Assembly (NCBI RefSeq): GCF_003813865.1
Contig: NZ_RMVG01000006.1
Location: 124,001-188,000 of the forward strand
Length of the DNA stretch: 64,000 nt
Origin: Candidatus Pantoea deserta
GTDB lineage: Bacteria; Pseudomonadota; Gammaproteobacteria; Enterobacterales; Enterobacteriaceae
Direction: 5' to 3'
Shown: piece by piece, positions 7,848 to 16,226 of the stretch
Position numbering within the stretch: position 1 is the stretch's first letter
Layout: every line of letters begins with the position of its first letter
Made by a program: the position numbers and the translations under genes
The notes under the pieces: model-generated
Seen by the model: only the letters and a program-made list of their open reading frames with translations
What the model was told of the DNA's origin: nothing
Databases searched by the model: none

Positions 7848-8864
7848 ATGCAAGCTATGACCTTAACGGCGCCGGGCGGGCTAAATAATCTGACGCTGAC
7901 GACGCTGGCCGATCCCGGCAAGCCTGGCGTCGGTGAAATTCGCGTCGCCATCCATGCGACCTCCCTGAACTACCACGATCTGCTGGTGGCGGAAGGCGCG
8001 ATGCCGACCGCTCCGCAACGCATCATGATGGCCGATGGCGCTGGCGTAGTTGAAGAGGTCGGTGACGGGGTAACAGAGTTCAGGCCTGGAGATAACGTTG
8101 TCTCCTGCTTCTTTCCTCAGTGGGCAGATGGCCGACCTTTTGCTCAGGTAGCGGATTTTACGCAAACGCCAGGCGATGGGGCTGACGGTTTTGCCGCAGA
8201 GTACGTGGTCCGTCCTGCCAGCCATTTTACGCTGGCGCCCGCCGGCTGGAGCCATGCTGAAGCGGCAACCATTACCACCTCCGGCCTGACGGCCTGGCGC
8301 GCTCTGGCTGGCGATGCGGCCCTGAAAGCCGGCGACACCGTTCTTGCGCTCGGTACAGGAGGCGTATCGATCACCGCGCTACAGATTGCCAAATCAATGG
8401 GCGCGCGCGTGATTGTTACGTCTTCGTCTGACCAGAAGCTGGCGCAGGCGCGTAGCCTGGGCGCAGATGAAACCATTAACTACAGCACCACGCCTGACTG
8501 GGGTAACGCGGTGCGGGATCTCACTCATGGCGCTGGCGCAGATGTCGTGATTGAAGTTGGCGGACCAGGAACCCTGGCGCAGTCGGTCAATGCCGTTAAG
8601 ATTGGCGGACATATTGCCCTGATAGGCGTGCTGACAGGCCATGAGGGCGTGATCCCCACCACGCTGCTGATGGCTAAGCAGGCAAAAATTCAGGGGCTGA
8701 TTGTGGGGAATCGCCGCCAGCAGCAAGAGTTTGTTAACGCCCTGAATCAGACCGGCCTGCGTCCGGTGATCAGCGATCGCTTCACCGGACTCTCATCCCT
8801 TGCCGATGCCTTTGCGCTTCAGCGTAGCGGCGGGCACATGGGTAAAATCACCGTTGAATGGTAA
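7848..8864 (+). CDS. Zinc-independent MDR-family alcohol dehydrogenase / quinone reductase
   Basis: A 338-residue medium-chain dehydrogenase/reductase, predicted to use NAD(P)H to reduce an alkenal, ketone or quinone. The N-terminal GroES-like domain has N-Y-H-D-L-L-V-A-E-G and D-G-A-G-V-V-E-E-V-G. The Rossmann domain has the nucleotide-binding G-T-G-G-V-S near residues 168-173 and ends in S-G-G-H-M-G-K-I-T-V. The structural-zinc Cys cluster of classical ADHs is missing, which places it with the quinone-reductase-like members. It is followed on the same strand after about 540 bases by an ABM monooxygenase gene. Confidence 0.82.
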   Translation: MQAMTLTAPGGLNNLTLTTLADPGKPGVGEIRVAIHATSLNYHDLLVAEGAMPTAPQRIMMADGAGVVEEVGDGVTEFRPGDNVVSCFFPQWADGRPFAQVADFTQTPGDGADGFAAEYVVRPASHFTLAPAGWSHAEAATITTSGLTAWRALAGDAALKAGDTVLALGTGGVSITALQIAKSMGARVIVTSSSDQKLAQARSLGADETINYSTTPDWGNAVRDLTHGAGADVVIEVGGPGTLAQSVNAVKIGGHIALIGVLTGHEGVIPTTLLMAKQAKIQGLIVGNRRQQQEFVNALNQTGLRPVISDRFTGLSSLADAFALQRSGGHMGKITVEW

Positions 8865-9407
8865 GCGAACACCCTAATGAAATTGCGCGTGCTTAACTGG
8901 CCTTGCCTGGCTTTCAGATAACCTTTGCTCTGATGAGGACATTGTCGCCGGACTGGCCGCCACCCGGTTCAACCCGACAAGCAACGGTTGTCAGGAATGA
9001 CTGGATGAGCGGGTGGCCGCCGTCAGGAGCAAAAAAGCCTGACGGGCTGGCGCGTCGGAGGGATAGCCAGCAGGGGCGTTTGGACATCTCGTTCCCGCGT
9101 CCCCGCCGGGCAACAGAGAGCCTGATGTCGGCGACCTTATTTCGTTCACCTGAGAACGCTCTTTCTTGCATATTCAGCGTGCACAGTCATAGCAACGGAT
9201 ACCAGGCAATTCAGAATTGCATTAAGACGCTCAGCGCAGGAAAAGAAAATAACAGCGTCAATGACTCAGGTACTATTCGGCCTTGCACCGTTGCGGCTGT
9301 TATTTTTGATAACCGGATAAACGCGCAAACCGAAATGGCTCAGGCTACAAAATTGAGTTTTTTCTGACTGAAAACAGAAGGCTGTAAGTTTTACCAAGGA
9401 GACCAGT
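8865..9407. other. Intergenic region without a supported gene
   Basis: About 540 bases between the MDR dehydrogenase and the ABM protein genes. It contains short GC-rich complementary segments (CCACCCG near 8960 and CGGGTGG near 9010) that could pair. Neither strand shows a frame with a ribosome site and normal composition. It may hold the promoter of the following gene. Confidence 0.35.
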
Positions 9408-9707
9408 ATGACTGTTCCTGTTGTTGCTATTTTTATTGCTAAACCGGACTGTGAAAGCAAACTCGACGCGCTGTTTCGCGGTGTGATTGAGACAACGCTG
9501 AAAGAAGAGGGCTGCATCCGTTATCAGCTGAACCGTGATACGCAAAATCCTCGCCGTTTTGTCTGGACAGAAGAGTGGCAGTCGAAAGCGCTACTGGACA
9601 AGCATAGCAATGCGCCGCATATCACCGAGCTGTTTACCGAGCTGTTGCCGCTGATCGATCATTCCGAGGTGATCGTGCTGGAAAAACTGGCGGGCGGTCA
9701 GGCCTGA
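9408..9707 (+). CDS. Antibiotic biosynthesis monooxygenase (ABM) domain protein, putative quinol monooxygenase
   Basis: A 99-residue single-domain protein with the dimeric ferredoxin-like ABM fold. Typical elements are the first strand V-A-I-F-I-A-K-P, the helix ending E-E-G-C-I-R-Y-Q-L, the strand R-F-V-W-T-E-E-W and the end L-I-D-H-S-E-V-I-V-L-E. E. coli YgiN, a quinol monooxygenase, has the same size and layout. It is probably cytoplasmic and acts on quinols or other aromatic compounds; the substrate cannot be read from sequence. The ATG is preceded by AAGGAG. A terminator-like hairpin follows. Confidence 0.85.
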   Translation: MTVPVVAIFIAKPDCESKLDALFRGVIETTLKEEGCIRYQLNRDTQNPRRFVWTEEWQSKALLDKHSNAPHITELFTELLPLIDHSEVIVLEKLAGGQA

Positions 9708-9716
9708 CTGTTATTC

Positions 9717-9746
9717 ACAGAGCGGACAAGGTTCTGCTCTGTTTCC
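9717..9746 (+). terminator. Probable terminator after the ABM gene
   Basis: ACAGAGC (9717-9723) pairs with GCTCTGT (9736-9742) across a 12-base loop and runs into a T/C-rich tail. The tail is weak, so the call is tentative. Confidence 0.45.
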
Positions 9747-10200
9747 TCTTTCGCCAGAGAAATATTCCCCTTCTTCCCTCATATGCAGCGAACGATATTT
9801 TCAGGCCGCGCTGAAAATGACGCTGCAACATAGCGAGTAATAAGCGCATAGATGTTTGCTATTTAGGCAATGGTCGCATCTTTTTCAGTCTGGCAGGCAG
9901 GTCTGTTATCAGCTGTTTTTGTTATTCATACCTGTCGGCAAGGTGATTTTTTTATTTATAACAATGGGTTTCTTGTTGGTTTTTATCATTTTTTTTATGT
10001 GTTTTTAACATGTTTGTTATAATGATTATGTTTTTTATATGATAAAAATCAATTGCTTATATTAAACCCCCTTCAAGTCCAGGACGGTTATTGACAGGGG
10101 TCAATATATTATAAAGGTGTAATGTCAGGATTATTTTTCCCGGTGTTACTCTTATTTTAGCGCCTGTTGCATAAATCAATTATAAATACGGACGTTTCCA
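9747..10200. other. AT-rich leader of the autotransporter gene
   Basis: About 450 bases with a very AT-rich core (9940-10080). It contains a 7-base-arm palindrome described separately and an in-frame TAA 18 bases before the autotransporter's TTG, which rules out a start further upstream. No gene is seen. Confidence 0.4.
10089..10106. promoter_or_regulatory. Palindrome upstream of the autotransporter, candidate operator
   Basis: TATTGAC, AGGG, GTCAATA form a perfect inverted repeat with 7-base arms and a 4-base spacer, about 95 bases before the autotransporter start. The right half lies in a TA-rich stretch that could include a -10 box. The binding protein is unknown. Confidence 0.4.
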
Positions 10201-13200
10201 TTGAAAAACTTTCGCAAAAACACCTTTTACTGCACCGCTTTTATCTGCACCACATCGTATGCGGGTATCATGAGATACGATGTCGATGTCCAGGAGTATC
10301 GCGACTTCGCAGAAAACAGAGGCAAATATTCTGTCGGTGCGACGCATATTCCGGTTTACAAAAAAGATGGCACGCTTTCCGGCTATCTTGATTTTCTTAT
10401 GCCTGACTTTGGCATGGTGATCACTAACGGGTACAGCACGCTTGTCGCGCCGTCTTACCTTGCCAGCGCCCGACATAATACCGGTTACACTACGGTCGGC
10501 TTTGGCAACGGCGCGCAGTATGGCGCGACCTACAGGCTAATCAATCGTAATGAGTCAACGGATGCAAACGTTGATTTCCACCTGCCTCGCCTGAACAAAG
10601 TGGTCACGGATGCGGCGCCCGCCGGGACGGTGGTCAAATCGGAGATCATGAAGCGCGATCTCTCCCGCTACGCCTGGTATACGCGACTGGGGGGCGGCAC
10701 ACAGAGCCAGGTCAATGCGGATCAGACGGCGCGGATTACTCTGAGCGGCGCGTATAACTGGGTGAGTGGCGGGACCGTTAACGCCAGTACAGTGAACTTT
10801 ACTTCCTCAAGTTTACGGGCAACCAGCTACGGACCGGACAATGCGCTGACGTCCCCTCTCTCTATCGGCACCATGGCGGGAGACAGCGGCAGTCCGCTGA
10901 TGGTCTTTGACGAGCTGGACAAAAGCTGGAAGGTCGCCGGTGTACTGCATGGGGCGTTCGTTGACGATCGCATTGCCGATCAAACCAGTATCTGGGAATA
11001 CATTCCGGATGGTTATATCGACACCATTACGGCGGCAAACCGCTCGCCGGATGTGACTGATGCAGCCAGTAAAGGCGTTCTGAACTGGGACTATAGTGGT
11101 ATCACCCAGGGAGACAGCCTGTGGTCATGGGTGGGGCTGAATCAGTCTTATGCCAGCATCGCGCCCTCAGCGGCGACCAGTGAAGAACTGGATGCAACCA
11201 AAGATTTACGCTTCAACGGTGAAGGTGGGCAGGTGGTGCTTAATGCGCCCATCAATATGGGCGCAGGCAAGCTTCAGTTCTCCAGCGATTACACCATCAA
11301 ACCAGCGGACGGGCTGAATGCCACCTGGACCGGCGGCGGTATTGAAGTAGACGCGAATAAAAGGGTTCTCTGGCAGGTAAACGGCCTGGCGAACGATGCG
11401 CTGCATAAAGTGGGGGAGGGGACGCTTCACGTCAACGCTGAAGGCATTAACCAGGGTAGTCTGAATGTGGGCGATGGCACGGTTATTCTGGATCAGCGCG
11501 CCGATGCCGAGGGAAACAAACAGGCTTTCTCTTCGGTCACGCTGGTGAGCGGACGGCCGACGCTGGTATTGAACGATGCTGGCCAGGTTGCCACCAGCAA
11601 CATCTATTTTGGCTATCGCGGCGGCACGCTGGATTTAAATGGCAACTCGCTGACTTTCAAACGGATCAACCATACCGATAGCGGCGCAACGCTGCTGAAT
11701 CATCGCAGCGACGGCCGCGCCGGGCTGAACATTACCGGCTATACCGCAGAAGATGTGCCTTTTAACCGGTTTAACGGCAGCAATCCGAAAGGAACGCCAG
11801 GGGCCATCTATGTATATAACAACCCCTATACCAAAGATACCGAATACTTTCAGCTCAATACCTCTTCTTACTGGTATTTCCCGACGGACAAGAGCAGTAC
11901 CTCAACCTGGACCTACCTCGGCACAGATGCCGATGCCGCCATCAATTACCGCTTAACGCAGCTGAACCATCAGGTATTTCGCGGCTTCCTGGGGGAAACG
12001 GATGAGAATGGCGTTAACGGCGCAATGGAGGTCGCCGTCAGTCCTGAAAATACAACGGCGATTACGGCATTGACCGGTGGAATGAACCTGAACGGCGCTC
12101 TCAGTGTGGATAAAGGTACGCTGCTCTTGTCGGGACAACCTGTGGCGCATGCGGGTAGCGTGGTTATCGAGGATGACTGGACAACGTCTTTATTTAAGGC
12201 CAGCCAAATCAGGGTGGCCAAAAATGCCCTTTTTCAGGTGGGTGAATATGCCAGCGTAAGCGCAGATTTTGTGGCTGACGAGTCGGCTCGTCTTTCATTC
12301 GGCTACAACAATAGCGACGTGGCGGAAGAGAAAAGCTGGCGCTGCTATGAGATTGTCTATAAGGATGATGTCACTTGCAGTCAGCCGGTACGCGATGCTG
12401 ATGCGCTGGCGCGGCTTCCTGTCAGTACCGTGTCAGGTAATGTTCAGCTGGCCAATAATGCCAGCCTCTATCTCGGCAAAGTCAGCTATCAGGGCGCCGT
12501 CACTTCCACCGGTACGACGCGCATGACGCTGGCGGCGGATGCCCACTGGGCAATGACCGGCAATAGTCGTCTAAGTACATTGCAGGCGCAAAGCGGCGCA
12601 ACGCTCTCTCTGGTGCCAGCGGGAAGCTGGTCGGCTAAAACGCTTATCGTTGATGCGCTTGATGCGACCGGCCTGAAACTGGATTTAGGGGTAAAACCCT
12701 CAACGCTGGAAAGCGACAAACTCACTATTAACAGAACGGCGAGCGGCGGCGATAACGTGCTGGATGTTAATTTGCTGGTGAGCGCGGCAGAGGATGTCGC
12801 TTTGGCTCAGGATCTCATCATGGTCGATGCGCCCGCGGGTACCGCCCATGATTATTTTTCTTTTGCCAGCCGCTACAGTGGTTTTAGCATTTATACACCG
12901 AACTATCAGGTTAAAGATGAAAACGACCGGGTGCTCTGGGTTCTTGAGCACAATAAGGACGCATCCACTGACGAGGCCGCAGATCCGGCTGCGGCGGACA
13001 CCCCGGCTGCGCCAGATATTCCGGCAGCGCCAGATACTCCGGCTGCGGCAGATACTCCGGCGACGCCAGACGCCCCGGCTGCGCCAGACACCTCGGCTGC
13101 GCCAGATACCCCGGCTGCGGCAGACACCCCGGCTGCGGCGGACACCCCGGCTGCGGCAGATACTCCGGCCGCGCCAGATACCCCGGCTGAAAATGATGCT

Positions 13201-14238
13201 CAGCCAGACGCTGGCGACGGCTCGCCAGCGCAGAATCCTGCCGCCGCAAATGATCATACAATCCAGGAGAAAGAAACGTCCGATACTGAAGAGACGAAAA
13301 AGGAACAAGCTCCTCAATTTACTGCGGATGACTGGTTCACCATTCAGGATAACCAGCCGTTGATTCGTCATACGCGCGCCCTGATGGCCTCCCGGCAGTA
13401 TCTGTTGAGCGAAGCCGTTAGTCAGCTTCACCACCGAACGGAGGCGCTGCGTACATTCCCTGACAGCAGTGGTTCCTGGGTAACGCTTGAACGCCGCAAA
13501 GGCAGTTTTCTGGGGTTGAGTGTGCAGCAGCAAACTCTGCATGTTGGCTGGGACACGCAGAGCGACAGGCAACTTTTCGGTATAAGCGCCAGCTATTCGC
13601 AGGGGCAGGTTAAAGGCGCGGGTAGTGAAAGCCATCGTCTGACAACGGCGGGAGCGTATTACTCCTGGCTGCCGGGTAATGGCTGGTTTGTTAATACAAC
13701 CAGCCGCTATCTGTACCTCGATCAAGAGTTCACTCTTGATCCTGTACTGGGCATCAGCGCCAGAAAACGCGACAGTCATATGCTGGTTGGTAGTGTAAAG
13801 ACAGGCTACCAGTTTGGCAGCGACAGTGACTCGCTGGCGGTTACACCCTATATCGCATTCAGCGCTGGCGCTGTTTCCGGCTACTCGCTGGCCGGTCAGG
13901 ATGCAACCATCTCGCTTAGCTCCAGTACCCCCTTTTACGGCTCGGCGGGTGTGAGGGCGGTCAAACGCGGCCTTGGCTCCGGACTGGAAAACATTAACCT
14001 GAGCGCCAGCCTTGAATACCAGTATTCGCCGGTTAACACCGGCGCTAAAACGACGCTTTCAGACCGTCAGTCAGGCCGTCAGTATGATGCCTGGTCTGAT
14101 AATCGCTATCGGGCAAGCGTAGACGTTGAGGGCAGGATAAATCGCGATCTGTCTGTCAATGCGAAAGCTGAACGCAGCTTCGGTGGCCACTTTAAAACCG
14201 ACTACAGCGGTATCGTCGGACTCTCTTACCACTTTTAA
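10201..14238 (+). CDS. Serine protease autotransporter (peptidase S6 passenger)
   Basis: A 1345-residue type V secreted protease. A short signal peptide (K-N-F-R-K-N-T-F-Y-C-T-A-F-I-C-T-T-S-Y-A) leads into an S6 protease domain with a readable catalytic triad: His92 in S-A-R-H-N-T-G-Y, Asp125 in N-V-D-F-H-L-P-R-L-N-K, and Ser229 in G-D-S-G-S-P. A long beta-helical passenger follows (G-G-T-L-D-L-N-G-N-S-L-T repeats). Then comes an Ala/Pro/Asp hexapeptide repeat (residues 933-998), a charged linker and a C-terminal beta-barrel of roughly 270 residues ending in S-Y-H-F. The start is TTG, since a stop lies in frame 18 bases upstream; the ribosome site is weak. Overall order resembles SPATE and IgA-protease-like proteins, but the SPATE linker signature and extended signal peptide are absent. 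The target is unknown. Confidence 0.88.
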   Translation: MKNFRKNTFYCTAFICTTSYAGIMRYDVDVQEYRDFAENRGKYSVGATHIPVYKKDGTLSGYLDFLMPDFGMVITNGYSTLVAPSYLASARHNTGYTTVGFGNGAQYGATYRLINRNESTDANVDFHLPRLNKVVTDAAPAGTVVKSEIMKRDLSRYAWYTRLGGGTQSQVNADQTARITLSGAYNWVSGGTVNASTVNFTSSSLRATSYGPDNALTSPLSIGTMAGDSGSPLMVFDELDKSWKVAGVLHGAFVDDRIADQTSIWEYIPDGYIDTITAANRSPDVTDAASKGVLNWDYSGITQGDSLWSWVGLNQSYASIAPSAATSEELDATKDLRFNGEGGQVVLNAPINMGAGKLQFSSDYTIKPADGLNATWTGGGIEVDANKRVLWQVNGLANDALHKVGEGTLHVNAEGINQGSLNVGDGTVILDQRADAEGNKQAFSSVTLVSGRPTLVLNDAGQVATSNIYFGYRGGTLDLNGNSLTFKRINHTDSGATLLNHRSDGRAGLNITGYTAEDVPFNRFNGSNPKGTPGAIYVYNNPYTKDTEYFQLNTSSYWYFPTDKSSTSTWTYLGTDADAAINYRLTQLNHQVFRGFLGETDENGVNGAMEVAVSPENTTAITALTGGMNLNGALSVDKGTLLLSGQPVAHAGSVVIEDDWTTSLFKASQIRVAKNALFQVGEYASVSADFVADESARLSFGYNNSDVAEEKSWRCYEIVYKDDVTCSQPVRDADALARLPVSTVSGNVQLANNASLYLGKVSYQGAVTSTGTTRMTLAADAHWAMTGNSRLSTLQAQSGATLSLVPAGSWSAKTLIVDALDATGLKLDLGVKPSTLESDKLTINRTASGGDNVLDVNLLVSAAEDVALAQDLIMVDAPAGTAHDYFSFASRYSGFSIYTPNYQVKDENDRVLWVLEHNKDASTDEAADPAAADTPAAPDIPAAPDTPAAADTPATPDAPAAPDTSAAPDTPAAADTPAAADTPAAADTPAAPDTPAENDAQPDAGDGSPAQNPAAANDHTIQEKETSDTEETKKEQAPQFTADDWFTIQDNQPLIRHTRALMASRQYLLSEAVSQLHHRTEALRTFPDSSGSWVTLERRKGSFLGLSVQQQTLHVGWDTQSDRQLFGISASYSQGQVKGAGSESHRLTTAGAYYSWLPGNGWFVNTTSRYLYLDQEFTLDPVLGISARKRDSHMLVGSVKTGYQFGSDSDSLAVTPYIAFSAGAVSGYSLAGQDATISLSSSTPFYGSAGVRAVKRGLGSGLENINLSASLEYQYSPVNTGAKTTLSDRQSGRQYDAWSDNRYRASVDVEGRINRDLSVNAKAERSFGGHFKTDYSGIVGLSYHF
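12997..13194 (+). repeat. Eleven tandem 18-base repeats coding Asp-Thr-Pro-Ala-Ala-(Pro/Ala)
   Basis: Eleven in-frame 18-base units encode D-T-P-A-A-P/A variants between the passenger and the translocator of the autotransporter. Units differ mainly at silent or Pro/Ala-switching positions. Copy-number change would alter linker length without shifting the frame. Confidence 0.9.
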
Positions 14239-14247
14239 CATCAACTT

Positions 14248-14286
14248 AAAAAGCGCATCACTTCCCCTTAAGTGATGCGCTTTTTT
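14248..14286. terminator. Bidirectional rho-independent terminator
   Basis: AAGCGCATCACTT (14251-14263) and AAGTGATGCGCTT (14270-14282) form a 13-base perfect stem with a 6-base loop. A T-run follows on the plus strand and an A-run precedes it, so it can stop both the autotransporter transcript and the convergent Hha-family gene. Confidence 0.9.
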
Positions 14287-14297
14287 ATAGCTTTGTT

Positions 14298-14513
14298 TTA
14301 ATAGACCCGTCGCCAGATTTCGGTCGGGACTTCGCTATACAGCCTGTTCATGATCAGTTCTGCTTTGCGATGATCGTATGCGCCTTCAAAGGAAGAGATG
14401 TCGGTAGCGGGGATTTTTTTACGCATATAGCTGGTAACAATATCCAGTATATCCGTTGAAGGACAATTCCTTAATTTCTCAAGATAGTCTGTTTTAGTCA
14501 CTGTTCGTTCCAT
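14298..14513 (-). CDS. Hha/YmoA-family nucleoid-associated modulator
   Basis: A 71-residue small protein that matches Hha in length and in most landmarks: T-K-T-D-Y-L-E-K-L-R-N-C, then Y-D-H-R-K-A-E-L-I-M-N-R-L-Y and the final P-T-E-I-W-R-R-V. Hha-family proteins bind H-NS and strengthen silencing of acquired AT-rich genes. It is convergent with the autotransporter gene and shares its terminator. No TomB-like antitoxin gene is adjacent, so this is probably an extra copy rather than the core hha locus. That is an inference from context. Confidence 0.88.
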   Translation of the reverse strand: MERTVTKTDYLEKLRNCPSTDILDIVTSYMRKKIPATDISSFEGAYDHRKAELIMNRLYSEVPTEIWRRVY

Positions 14514-14957
14514 TCAAAAATATTACTGAGTTAAGCTGGCTTGCTACTACTGTTTAAGATATTTCTGATGTCGTAAGTCAGATTACAGTCTTGCCATCCT
14601 GATAAATGCATATTTCAGCACTTCTGTGCCTGGCTGTAGTTATAATGTCGGAAAGGAATAATATCAACCAGTGCGGAATTTCAATCGTAAATAAAAAGTA
14701 ATAAATTTTACAGGTGTGAGTGTCGAAGGGGAAATACATATTCAGATGGTATGGCAATCTAGCACAATGAATTATAATGTTTTTTCTCTTTTTGCTCGGT
14801 AAGGAATGAACAGGAAAAAACGCTTTGCTAACAAATCAGGAGAGGCGATATAACGGCTGTTGTCAAAATTAAAATGCAGAATGGGTTTGGTTTATTTCTT
14901 GTTGATGTTTTCAACTGCCGGTAATGTTTTTTATGCTCGCATCGAAGAAAAATATTA
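14514..14957. other. AT-rich region without a supported gene
   Basis: About 440 AT-rich bases upstream of the Hha-family gene and downstream of the PACE transporter gene. It presumably carries the hha-like promoter. I see no coding sequence. Confidence 0.4.
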
Positions 14958-15404
14958 TTAACATAAAGGGTTGCGATTTTTTATTTTTTCGCTAAGCCTG
15001 TCCCAGATGAGATTAAATATCAGCGTGTAAAGCAAAAAGAAGAGTACCAGTCCGCATTCCAGCTTCAGCGCTGAGCGTAACGTGATGCTTAGCCACCAGG
15101 CAGCGAAAGGGATAAGTACCAGCAACAGGCCTGCTTCAAAGGCTATTGCATGAATGCTTCGCGCCAGAAACCCCTTTCTGAAACCAAAATGGGCCTGCAA
15201 TCCATCAAAAATCAGGTTGAAAAGATAATTCCATAGCATTGCTGTAAGAGAAGAGACCAGGGTCAGTACGCCTGACTGTGATGGAGCAGCAGAAGCAAAA
15301 ATAATTAACAGGGTAAACACCAGCAGGTTGGCGACAACTTCGAATGCAACAGCATGGAATACGCGCTCCGTAACGGTACGGGGCAGAGGCGATATATGAC
15401 TCAC
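14958..15404 (-). CDS. PACE-family multidrug efflux transporter
   Basis: A 148-residue inner-membrane protein with four transmembrane segments arranged as two related halves. Each half starts with the family signature: R-V-F-H-A-V-A-F-E at residues 15-22 and R-S-I-H-A-I-A-F-E about 70 residues later. The Glu in the first half (E22) corresponds to the conserved acidic residue needed for proton-coupled export in AceI. Known relatives export chlorhexidine and related biocides. It appears to be a single gene, with an FNR-type box 157 bases upstream. Confidence 0.87.
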   Translation of the reverse strand: MSHISPLPRTVTERVFHAVAFEVVANLLVFTLLIIFASAAPSQSGVLTLVSSLTAMLWNYLFNLIFDGLQAHFGFRKGFLARSIHAIAFEAGLLLVLIPFAAWWLSITLRSALKLECGLVLFFLLYTLIFNLIWDRLSEKIKNRNPLC

Positions 15405-15730
15405 AGCGAAAATCTCATAATTGTGTACTCTGATGAATCCTGATAAAAACTCTTCACGAACAATCAGCCACCCTGGTTAACAGGTCAGATCTAATCTGAA
15501 CCTTCCCGGTTAAATGTGATATTTACGGGGGTAAAAAATAGAGCCAAATCTGGCCAGGCTTTGATATGGATCAACTGGCGCTGCGGGTTGTGTCAGGCCG
15601 TTGATAAATGATTTAACCGGTATGGTTTAAGTTCATTCCACAGGAAAATACTTCCTCTGATTAAAGATTTTACTGAAATATTTCCAGGGTGATTCTAACA
15701 AGAGTTGTACTGGCCTGCTGGAGTGAAAAA
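15405..15730. other. Divergent promoter region
   Basis: About 325 bases between the divergent PACE and small-membrane-protein genes. The notable element is the FNR/CRP-type palindrome at 15561-15574, about 157 bases from each start. Nothing else is recognised. Confidence 0.4.
15561..15574. promoter_or_regulatory. Perfect FNR-type box (TTGAT-N4-ATCAA)
   Basis: TTGATATGGATCAA matches the FNR consensus in both half-sites. It lies midway between two divergent genes (PACE pump and a small membrane protein). Binding is inferred from the match only. Confidence 0.5.
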
Positions 15731-15844
15731 ATGAAGCATGAGCATCCGGCTTATACTCGAAGCGATGTATGGTGGTTGATTTTTTTGCTTTGCACAGGCT
15801 TTTGGGGCGGAGTGGGTTTGTTTCTGCTGGCGCTAATGAAATAA
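15731..15844 (+). CDS. Tiny membrane protein (37 residues), YmiA-like
   Basis: A 37-residue peptide. A polar start (M-K-H-E-H-P-A-Y-T-R-S-D) is followed by one strongly hydrophobic helix (W-W-L-I-F-L-L-C-T-G-F-W-G-G-V-G-L-F-L-L-A). It has a ribosome site (GGAG) at proper distance from ATG. Layout resembles the YmiA-type small inner-membrane proteins of Enterobacterales, though the match is by shape rather than clear identity. Confidence 0.55.
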   Translation: MKHEHPAYTRSDVWWLIFLLCTGFWGGVGLFLLALMK

Positions 15845-16004
15845 ATGCTACGTGCGAGCTGTGATCAAAAAATTGTTCTTAAAAATGGCCGTGCGTGTTA
15901 CAGAATTACGCTTGTTTTACCAGGTTCTCCAGGCTCAGGCGTTTGTTTGTTTCTTAACAGGAAATGTTGGCATTATTATTCCTGAGTAATATTTGAGGCC
16001 GTCT

Positions 16005-16226
16005 ATGGCAGATATTATTGATGAGGCAATGGCCGCCATTGCGCTCACCGAGGGTGCCGAAGTTGCTGCAATCCGCAGTAAATTAAGCCGTCCCGGCTGT
16101 AGCATCTGTGAGAACTGTGGCGAACTGATCCCAGCCGCGCGACGCAAATTGCTCCCCTCTGTGACTACCTGCGTGACCTGTCAGGAAATCGTGGAGTTTA
16201 GAGAGCGTACCGGGCAAAAGCTCTGA
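16005..16226 (+). CDS. TraR/DksA-family C4 zinc-finger protein
   Basis: A 73-residue protein with the C4 zinc finger of the DksA/TraR family: C-S-I-C-E-N-C-G-E-L-I-P-A-A-R-R and, after about 20 residues, C-V-T-C-Q-E. The N-terminal helix M-A-D-I-I-D-E-A is like TraR and phage P2 Orf82. TraR-type proteins enter the RNA polymerase secondary channel and mimic DksA plus ppGpp. The ATG at 16005 is preferred, with GAGG upstream; an in-frame TTG lies at 15993. Such proteins are often on mobile elements, but no phage genes are seen around it. Confidence 0.82.
   Translation: MADIIDEAMAAIALTEGAEVAAIRSKLSRPGCSICENCGELIPAARRKLLPSVTTCVTCQEIVEFRERTGQKL

Noticed and set aside
12700-13779. Long minus-strand frame opposite the autotransporter
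   Set aside because: It is the Arg/Ser-rich shadow of the repetitive GC-rich gene, with no start signals. The plus-strand protein shows clear domains.
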